Positions 58,866-64,000 of a DNA stretch of 64,000 nt are shown in pieces (position 1 is the stretch's first letter; the number at the start of each line of letters is the position of its first letter). Origin of the DNA: Nocardioides caldifontis (GTDB lineage: Bacteria; Actinomycetota; Actinomycetes; Propionibacteriales; Nocardioidaceae); NCBI RefSeq assembly GCF_008087345.1, contig NZ_ML701737.1:124001-188000 (forward strand), read 5' to 3'. The notes beneath the pieces were generated by a model. The model saw only the letters and a program-made list of their open reading frames with translations. It was not told the DNA's origin and searched no databases. The translations under genes and the position numbers were made by a program.

Positions 58866-60482
58866 GTGGCGGTCTTTACCCGGCAGCTCCCCGAGCAACA
58901 CGACGACGGCGTCGAGCGCGCCTCCGAGGGCGCGCCGAGGTGGCGGTGGGCGCTCACCACCCGCCGCGACCTGCTCGTGCCGGTCGTCGGTCTCGTCGCC
59001 CTCGTGGTCTACCTGCTCCACGGCCGCGACGGGCTGCTCAGCCGTGACCTCGCCGTCTACAGCTACGCCGGCCAGGAGGTCGCGGACGGCGTCCCGCCGT
59101 ATGTCGGGATCCTCAACCGGGCGGGGCCGCTGGCGCACCTCCTCCCCGGCGTCGGGTCGCTGCTCGCCGAGCTCGGCGGCTTCGACCAGCTCGCGACGAT
59201 GCGGCTGCTGTTCCTCGGCTTCGCGGTGGCCGCGGTCTGCGCGACGTACGTCCTGGGGCGTGAGCTCCTCGGCTCGAGGGCGGCCGGACTGGTCGCGGCC
59301 GCCGCCATGCTGAGCTTCTACGGCTTCGTCGAGTACGCCTCCAACGGTCCCCGCGAGAAGACGCCGATGGTCCTCTTCATCGTCTGCGCGCTCCTCGCCC
59401 TCACTCGGCAGCGCTGGTTCACGGCCGGGGTCTTCGCGAGCCTCGCGACGCTCTGCCTTCAGACGGCGTTCTTCGTCGCGGTGGTCGCGGTGGGGCTCGC
59501 GGCACTGCTGCTGGCGCGCAGGGGGAGGGCCCGCGCCGTCGCGATGGTCGTCGCCGGCGGTGCCACGCCGGTCGCGCTCTACCTTGCGTACGCCGCGGCC
59601 ACCGGGTCCCTCCACGAGGCGGTCGAGGCGTTCGTGGGCATCAACGCCCGCTACACCACGCCCGACCCGCTGATGCCGCGGCTCGACGAGGAGTGGGAGC
59701 TGCTGCGCGAGGCCTACGGCACCTCGCTCTGGATCGGGATCGCGGGGCTCGCGACGCTCGGCCTGGCGCCGCTCGCGGTGCTCGTCCGGCCGCTCCGGCG
59801 ACGGCACCCCGCCCTGCCGGTGCTCGCGGTCCTGGCGGTCACGGCCGGGACGTCGCTCGCCTGGAACGTCCACGAGTACGACGGGTGGCCCGACCTCTTC
59901 CCCGTGCTGCCGCTCGCCGCGGTCGGGGTCGGGGCGCTGTTCGACGTGGTCGCGCGGTTCCTCCCCCGCCCGACGGTCCTCCCGGTCGCGCTGGCCCTGT
60001 CCGTCGCGGCGACGGGGGTCGCGGTGGACTTCTCGGTCGGCACGCGCAGCGACGAGCTGGTCGTGCAGAGGGCCTCGACGGAGGCGGTCTTCGACGTCCT
60101 CCCCGACGCGACCGTCCTCTCCGTGGAGGCGCCGCAGCCGCTGGTGCTGACGGGCCGGACCAACCCGACCCGCCACCAGATGTTCGGCGGCGGACTGACC
60201 GACTACCTCGACGACACGTGGCCGGGCGGTCTGACCGCGTTCCTCGACGGGGTCGTCGAGGAGGAGGCCGACCTGGTGGTCCTCGGCGACCCGGTGTCGC
60301 GCCGGTGGTGGCGGCTGCTCGCGCCCGACTACGCCTACGTGGGCAGCGCCCCCGACTGGTTCTGGCTGGCGCGCAGGTCTCTCGGCGAGGAGCGGCTGGC
60401 GGCGCTGCGCGAGGCGGCTCTCTCGGCCGGCACCGGAGGGGCGCCGCCGATGGAGGTGGTGGACGGACCGATGACCCCTTGA
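58866..60482 (+). CDS. Polytopic membrane protein, GT-C/ArnT-like
   Basis: The 538-residue protein starts VAVFTRQLPEQHDDGVERAS and has about 9-11 membrane helices. GLLSRDLAVYSYAGQEVADG has the Asp of GT-C enzymes at the first loop, and GVPPYVGILNRAGPLAHLLP and AWNVHEYDGWPDLFPVLPLA follow. A C-terminal extracytoplasmic domain ends at VVDGPMTP. It likely uses a polyprenyl-phosphate sugar; donor and acceptor are unknown. An upstream ATG at 58839 overlaps the hemerythrin start (catg), so the GTG at 58866 is chosen with modest certainty. Confidence 0.65.
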   Translation: MAVFTRQLPEQHDDGVERASEGAPRWRWALTTRRDLLVPVVGLVALVVYLLHGRDGLLSRDLAVYSYAGQEVADGVPPYVGILNRAGPLAHLLPGVGSLLAELGGFDQLATMRLLFLGFAVAAVCATYVLGRELLGSRAAGLVAAAAMLSFYGFVEYASNGPREKTPMVLFIVCALLALTRQRWFTAGVFASLATLCLQTAFFVAVVAVGLAALLLARRGRARAVAMVVAGGATPVALYLAYAAATGSLHEAVEAFVGINARYTTPDPLMPRLDEEWELLREAYGTSLWIGIAGLATLGLAPLAVLVRPLRRRHPALPVLAVLAVTAGTSLAWNVHEYDGWPDLFPVLPLAAVGVGALFDVVARFLPRPTVLPVALALSVAATGVAVDFSVGTRSDELVVQRASTEAVFDVLPDATVLSVEAPQPLVLTGRTNPTRHQMFGGGLTDYLDDTWPGGLTAFLDGVVEEEADLVVLGDPVSRRWWRLLAPDYAYVGSAPDWFWLARRSLGEERLAALREAALSAGTGGAPPMEVVDGPMTP

Positions 60483-60507
60483 CCCAGATACCCCCCAGGG
60501 GTATGTT
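60479..60507 (+). promoter_or_regulatory. Promoter with CsoR-type copper operator, DUF4396 gene
   Basis: TTGACC (60479-60484) and TATGTT (60502-60507) are 17 nt apart. Between and over them, ATACCCCCCAGGGGTAT (60488-60504) is a typical CsoR operator. The ATG at 60515 is 7 nt after the -10, so the mRNA would be leaderless. Confidence 0.72.
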
Positions 60508-60514
60508 GCAGCGT

Positions 60515-61201
60515 ATGGACAACCACCAGCACCACCAGCACGCAGGTCACGCAGGTCCTGCCGGTCATGCCGGTCATGCCGGTCACGCCGGTCACGCCGG
60601 TCACGCCGGAGGCGTCAACGCCATGGCGATCAGCGCCACGCTCCACTGCCTGACCGGTTGTGCGATCGGCGAGGTCCTCGGGCTGGTGATCGGCACCGCC
60701 GTGGGGCTGTCGACCGGGTGGACGATCGCCCTCGCCGTCGGGCTCGCATTCCTGTTCGGCTACGCGCTCTCCACGCTGCCGCTGCTGGCCGCCGGTCTCG
60801 GGGTGGGCGCCGCGCTGTCGGTGGTGCTGGCCGCGGACACCCTGTCGATCGCCACCATGGAGGTCGTCGACAACGCGGTCATGGCGCTGGTTCCCGGGGC
60901 GATGGACGCGGGGCTGGTCAACCCGGTGTTCTGGCTGAGCATGACGCTCGCGCTGACCGTGGCGTTCTTCGCCGCCTGGCCGGTCAACCGGGTCCTGATC
61001 GCCCGCGGCAAGGGGCACGCGCTGACCCACGAGTACCACCAGGGACACGACGAGCCACCCGCCCGGCGGGTACCGACCCCGACGACCGGCATGCTGGTGA
61101 CCGCAATCGCCGCGTTCATGCTCGGCGGACTCGTCGTCTCCAGCGCCGCCGAGCTCGAGGACGAGCCCGGCGACCCGGCACCCGCGCACGCCGCCCCCTG
61201 A
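60515..61201 (+). CDS. DUF4396 membrane protein with histidine-rich N-terminus
   Basis: The 228-residue protein begins MDNHQHHQHAGHAGPAGHAG; about 14 His in the first 35 residues could bind metal. The membrane part carries ATLHCLTGCAIGEVLGLVIG, the DUF4396 signature, and four or five helices. AKxx GKGHALTHEYHQGHDEPPAR is a second His cluster. The family is found with copper-response genes; function is unknown. The start at 60515 is chosen from the leaderless -10; ATG 60503 overlaps the operator and is less likely. CsoR control indicates copper stress. Confidence 0.75.
   Translation: MDNHQHHQHAGHAGPAGHAGHAGHAGHAGHAGGVNAMAISATLHCLTGCAIGEVLGLVIGTAVGLSTGWTIALAVGLAFLFGYALSTLPLLAAGLGVGAALSVVLAADTLSIATMEVVDNAVMALVPGAMDAGLVNPVFWLSMTLALTVAFFAAWPVNRVLIARGKGHALTHEYHQGHDEPPARRVPTPTTGMLVTAIAAFMLGGLVVSSAAELEDEPGDPAPAHAAP
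60542..60604 (+). repeat. Seven 9-nt tandem units encoding AGH
   Basis: Seven copies of gcVggtcaY lie head to tail and encode Ala-Gly-His (one Pro for His). They form the histidine-rich tail of the DUF4396 protein; 9-nt steps keep the frame. Confidence 0.75.
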
Positions 61202-61212
61202 TCGGAGGACCC

Positions 61213-62052
61213 ATGACCCGCTCCCGCCCGTTCGCCCAGGTGGACGTCTTCGCCAGCGGTCCCTACACCGGCAACCCCGTCGCCGTGGTGCTCGACGCCG
61301 AGGGGCTCGACGACGCCGCGATGGCCGCGTTCGCCCGGTGGACCAACCTCTCCGAGACCACCTTCGTCCTGCCGCCGCAGGACGAGGCCGCCGACTACCG
61401 GCTGCGGATCTTCACGCCGGGCGGTGAGCTGCCGTTCGCCGGCCACCCCACGCTCGGGTCGGCGCACGCGTGGCTCGAGCACGGCGGGGTCGCCCGCACC
61501 CCGGGCCGGGTCGTGCAGGAGTGTGGCGTCGGGCTCGTCGAGCTGCGGGTCGAGAGCGGCGCGCTCGCGTTCGCGGCCCCCGAGCGCCGTCGCACGGGAC
61601 CGCTCGACGACGCGCTGCTCGACCGGGCGGCCGGCATCCTCTCGGTGCCGCGTGCCGACATCGTCGACCACCAGTGGGTCGACAACGGCCCCGGGTGGCT
61701 GGCGGTCCGGCTCACCTCCGCGCAGCAGGTGCTCGACGTCGAGCCGGACCCGGTGGCGCTCGGCGACCTGATGCTCGGCGTGGTCGGCTTCTACCCCGAC
61801 GGCTCCGAGCACCTCGTCGAGGTCCGGGCGCTGTGCGGCGACATCGGCGTCATCGAGGACCCGGTCACCGGCAGCCTCAACGCCGGCCTGGCCCAGTGGC
61901 TGATCGGCAACGGCGCTGCTCCACCGTCGTACACCGCGAGCCAGGGGCTGCGCGTCGGGCGACGCGGCGTCGTCCGGGTCTCTTCCGAGGGCGACGAGAT
62001 CTGGGTCGGCGGCACCACCCTGACCTGCATCGCCGGCACGGTCACCCTCTGA
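61213..62052 (+). CDS. PhzF-family isomerase-like protein
   Basis: The 279-residue protein begins MTRSRPFAQVDVFASGPYTG. GNPVAVVLDAEGL, NLSETTFVLPPQDEAADYRL (catalytic Glu), GELPFAGHPTLGSAHAWLE and IEDPVTGSLNAGLAQWLIGN are all PhzF signatures. It resembles diaminopimelate epimerase and probably isomerises a small metabolite, not phenazine, as no phz genes are near. GGAGGACCC lies before the ATG. It overlaps the convergent membrane-protein gene by 11 nt. Confidence 0.9.
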   Translation: MTRSRPFAQVDVFASGPYTGNPVAVVLDAEGLDDAAMAAFARWTNLSETTFVLPPQDEAADYRLRIFTPGGELPFAGHPTLGSAHAWLEHGGVARTPGRVVQECGVGLVELRVESGALAFAAPERRRTGPLDDALLDRAAGILSVPRADIVDHQWVDNGPGWLAVRLTSAQQVLDVEPDPVALGDLMLGVVGFYPDGSEHLVEVRALCGDIGVIEDPVTGSLNAGLAQWLIGNGAAPPSYTASQGLRVGRRGVVRVSSEGDEIWVGGTTLTCIAGTVTL

Positions 62053-62557
62053 CGAGCGACCGCGGCACCGGGCCGACATCGGCGTGGCGGCCGGGGCGGT
62101 AGCTCGCGTGGACCTGCCCCGGGCCGGGCCGCTTCGCCAGTCCGTCGGCGACCAGGCCGGTGACGAACGCGTAGACGCCCTTGTGCAGCAGGTCCACGAC
62201 CAGCTCGCCCCGCGGCCAGGTCTCGGGCGGCGCCCCGACCCCCGTGGCGTTCTCCAGCACCTGGTCGGTGGTGAGCCGGACGACCGCGAACTTCGAGGAC
62301 GCGACCGGCCCCCGCAGCCCGACGTTGGCCATCACCGACCGCAGCACCCCGACGAGCGCGCCCTGCCCGTAGTGCATCGCCCAGTTCAGCGCCGTCGACT
62401 CGCGGTCCTCGAGCCCCGTGAGCCGCTCCAGCGTCCGCGCCGGCACGAACGAGCTCGGCCTGCCGGTGAGCCGCTGCTCGACCTTCTCGGCCACCGTCAT
62501 CGCGACCGTGCCGACCGCGCCGGCGACGAGCCCCTGCCACACCGAGTCCCTGAGCAT
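62042..62557 (-). CDS. Small membrane-associated protein, unknown
   Basis: The 171-residue protein begins MLRDSVWQGLVAGAVGTVAM with three short hydrophobic segments (WQGLVAGAVGTVAMTVAEKV, MHYGQGALVGVLRSVMANVG, VDLLHKGVYAFVTGLVADGL). I do not recognise a family. Its stop is inside the PhzF 3' end. The start ATG at 62557 is 70 nt from the divergent hydroxylase start. Confidence 0.6.
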   Translation of the reverse strand: MLRDSVWQGLVAGAVGTVAMTVAEKVEQRLTGRPSSFVPARTLERLTGLEDRESTALNWAMHYGQGALVGVLRSVMANVGLRGPVASSKFAVVRLTTDQVLENATGVGAPPETWPRGELVVDLLHKGVYAFVTGLVADGLAKRPGPGQVHASYRPGRHADVGPVPRSLVRG

Positions 62558-62627
62558 GCCGGCACCGTTCCCAGCTCACACCGTCGTACTCACCGCTAGG
62601 GTGCCGACCGACGAGAGAGGGGGCCTC

Positions 62628-63566
62628 GTGCTCGCTGACCTGTGGGACGCCGTCCCTGAGCCGCTCCGCGACCCGGTCGCCCTGGCGGTGCCGTTCTTCG
62701 TGCTGTTCGTCGCGGTCGAGGGGCTCGCCGCCTACCTCCTCGAGGACGAGCGCCCGGAGGAGCAGCGCCGCGCCGCCGACGGCCGGGCGATGCCCCTGCC
62801 CGGCGGCTACTCGCGCCCCGACGCGCTGGCGAGCATCACGATGGGAGCGGTGTCGGTGGCGACCATGACCGCGTGGAAGAGCCTCGGGCTGCTGGGCTAC
62901 GCGGTCCTGTTCGCCTACGTCGCCCCCTGGCAGCTGCCCGCCGACGCCTGGTGGACCTGGGCGCTGGCGATCCTCGGCGTCGACTTCACGTTCTACTGGG
63001 CGCACCGGGTGGCCCACCGGGTGCGCGTCGTCTGGGCGACCCACCAGGCCCACCACTCCAGCGAGTACTTCAACTTCGCCACCGCCCTGCGGCAGAAGTG
63101 GAACAACGCCCACGAGCTGGTCTTCTGGGCGCCGCTGCCGGTGCTCGGGGTCCCGCCGGCGCTGGTGTTCCTGGGCTTCTCGGTGAGCCTCGTCTACCAG
63201 TTCTTCGTGCACACCGAGCACGTCGGGACGCTGTGGCGGCCGGTCGAGCTCGTCTTCAACACCCCGTCGCACCATCGGGTCCACCACGGCAGCGACCCGG
63301 AGTACCTCGACCGCAACTACGGCGGGATCCTCATCGTCTGGGACCGGCTCTTCGGGTCGTTCCAGCCCGAGCTGCACCGGCCGACGTACGGGCTCACCAC
63401 CCCGGTCGGCACCACGAACGTGCTGCGGCTGCAGACGCACGAGTACGCCGCGATCGCCCGCGACGTCCGGCGGGCTCCGACCCTCCGGGAAAAGCTCGGG
63501 TACGTCTTCGGTCCGCCGGGGTGGCGGCCGGCCGTGCCGGACCCTCATTCCGTGCAGACGGGCTGA
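62628..63566 (+). CDS. Sterol-desaturase/fatty-acid-hydroxylase family protein
   Basis: The 312-residue diiron membrane protein starts VLADLWDAVPEPLRDPVALA. Helices GAVSVATMTAWKSLGLLGYA and VFLGFSVSLVYQFFVHTEHV surround the His boxes FYWAHRVAHRVRVVWATHQA and PSHHRVHHGSDPEYLDRNYG. It would hydroxylate or desaturate a lipid using oxygen. AGGGGG lies 5 nt before the GTG. An upstream GTG at 62601 is possible. It ends 42 nt from the convergent ABM gene. Confidence 0.88.
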   Translation: MLADLWDAVPEPLRDPVALAVPFFVLFVAVEGLAAYLLEDERPEEQRRAADGRAMPLPGGYSRPDALASITMGAVSVATMTAWKSLGLLGYAVLFAYVAPWQLPADAWWTWALAILGVDFTFYWAHRVAHRVRVVWATHQAHHSSEYFNFATALRQKWNNAHELVFWAPLPVLGVPPALVFLGFSVSLVYQFFVHTEHVGTLWRPVELVFNTPSHHRVHHGSDPEYLDRNYGGILIVWDRLFGSFQPELHRPTYGLTTPVGTTNVLRLQTHEYAAIARDVRRAPTLREKLGYVFGPPGWRPAVPDPHSVQTG

Positions 63567-63608
63567 TCCGGAGCCGGATCTCAGCGCAGCTGCACCGGAT
63601 GACGGGGC

Positions 63609-63893
63609 TCAGGGCTCCTCGACCGAGGAGATGACGTACTTCGCCACGTCGGCGCCCACCACCTCGGGGAGCACCGGGGTCGGCCCCTCCGAGGCCCGGA
63701 ACCGCCTCAGGTCCTCCTCGGACTCCCAGCGCTCGAGGATCACGATCCGCCCTGCCTCCAAGGGGTCCGGCGCCTGCACGAACTCCAGGCAGCCCGGAGC
63801 CTCGCGCGCGTGCGCGGTCACGCGGGCGACGCCCACCAGGTAGTCGTCGCGGTCGTGCGGGTGGACGGTCAGCGACCCGGCGACGATCAGCAC
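63609..63893 (-). CDS. ABM-fold (antibiotic biosynthesis monooxygenase-type) protein
   Basis: The 94-residue protein starts VLIVAGSLTVHPHDRDDYLV. EAPGCLEFVQAPDPLEAGRI and VILERWESEEDLRRFRASEG are the strand-helix-strand pattern of dimeric ABM proteins, including the conserved W. It might be a cofactor-free monooxygenase or isomerase; substrate unknown. The GTG overlaps the preceding stop by 7 nt, so it is co-translated. Confidence 0.87.
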   Translation of the reverse strand: MLIVAGSLTVHPHDRDDYLVGVARVTAHAREAPGCLEFVQAPDPLEAGRIVILERWESEEDLRRFRASEGPTPVLPEVVGADVAKYVISSVEEP

Positions 63894-64000
63894 GGCTCCT
63901 CCTCGAGCACCGCGGTCACGGCGGCCGCCGCGCGTCGCAGCCCGTCCGCCCGGTCGACGGCCCCCACCGCGTCGTACGACGTGGCAGCAGCGTGCAGGTC
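63887..64000 (-). CDS. C-terminal fragment of a gene running off the window
   Basis: The last 37 codons DLHAAATSYDAVGAVDRADG...AVTAVLEEEPC stop at 63887. It is in frame to the window edge and overlaps the ABM start (GTGCTGA). The family cannot be identified. Confidence 0.6.
   Translation of the reverse strand, partial: DLHAAATSYDAVGAVDRADGLRRAAAAVTAVLEEEPC

Noticed and set aside
61213-62052. Phenazine biosynthesis gene
   Set aside because: PhzF-like proteins are widespread and no other phenazine gene is near.

Overview
The window is very GC-rich DNA with dense genes, frequent GTG starts and many 1-8 nt start/stop overlaps. It carries mycothiol synthesis (mshB), F420-type (LLM) chemistry, a diaminopimelate pathway with a dedicated 7Fe ferredoxin, DUF3117 and a sigE-rseA/htrA/tatB/mrp neighbourhood. 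Together these indicate an actinomycete, most likely Nocardioidaceae (Nocardioides-like); the species is inference. I see no tRNA, rRNA, CRISPR array, integrase or transposase. Many genes have a -10-like hexamer 6-7 nt before the start codon and no Shine-Dalgarno sequence, so leaderless transcripts are probably common, and I used this to choose several starts.

Layout. 1-5.3 kb: 5' end of a ParA ATPase, an SDR enzyme, a MarC/PHP/DUF6758 group, a NUDIX hydrolase with an overlapping divergent promoter, a histidine phosphatase, a MaoC hydratase and a DUF5302 protein. 5.3-24.1 kb: a cell-surface region. Five paralogous sulfotransferase-like proteins occur here. Seven genes at 7742-16232 form a tight cassette: LicD-methyltransferase fusion, sulfotransferase, small coiled-coil protein, sulfotransferase, glycosyltransferase, CsbB/GtrB-like glycosyltransferase and YfhO-like membrane protein. 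Secreted proteins follow: an EEP-fold phosphodiesterase, a cutinase-Ig-RCC1 fusion, a phospholipase D-like protein and a lipoprotein.

24.1-45 kb is conserved core. It holds a PRC/MgtE-N/CBS protein, DUF1003, mrp and tatB, facing htrA, rseA and sigE, with an O-methyltransferase divergent from sigE. Then come pepA, DUF3117, the coupled chain dapE-LOG-DivIVA-tag, dapD, a muralytic-type secreted protein, the fdxA-dapC pair, a VanW protein and mshB. The order strongly resembles the Mycobacterium tuberculosis Rv1170-Rv1232 region.

45-64 kb is mixed accessory and housekeeping. A HelR-type RNA polymerase recycling ATPase (46957-49101) is preceded by a near-perfect rifamycin-associated element. An acyl-CoA dehydrogenase/LLM oxidoreductase pair diverges from a MerR regulator across a repeat-rich operator. 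A two-component system is coupled to a membrane protein. A histidine-rich DUF4396 membrane protein has a CsoR-like copper operator inside what looks like a leaderless promoter. The window ends with a PhzF protein, a sterol-desaturase-type hydroxylase and an ABM-fold protein.

Best candidates for something new: the 7742-16232 surface-polymer decoration cassette with its LicD-methyltransferase fusion, the RAE-helR unit, and the CsoR-box/DUF4396 unit.
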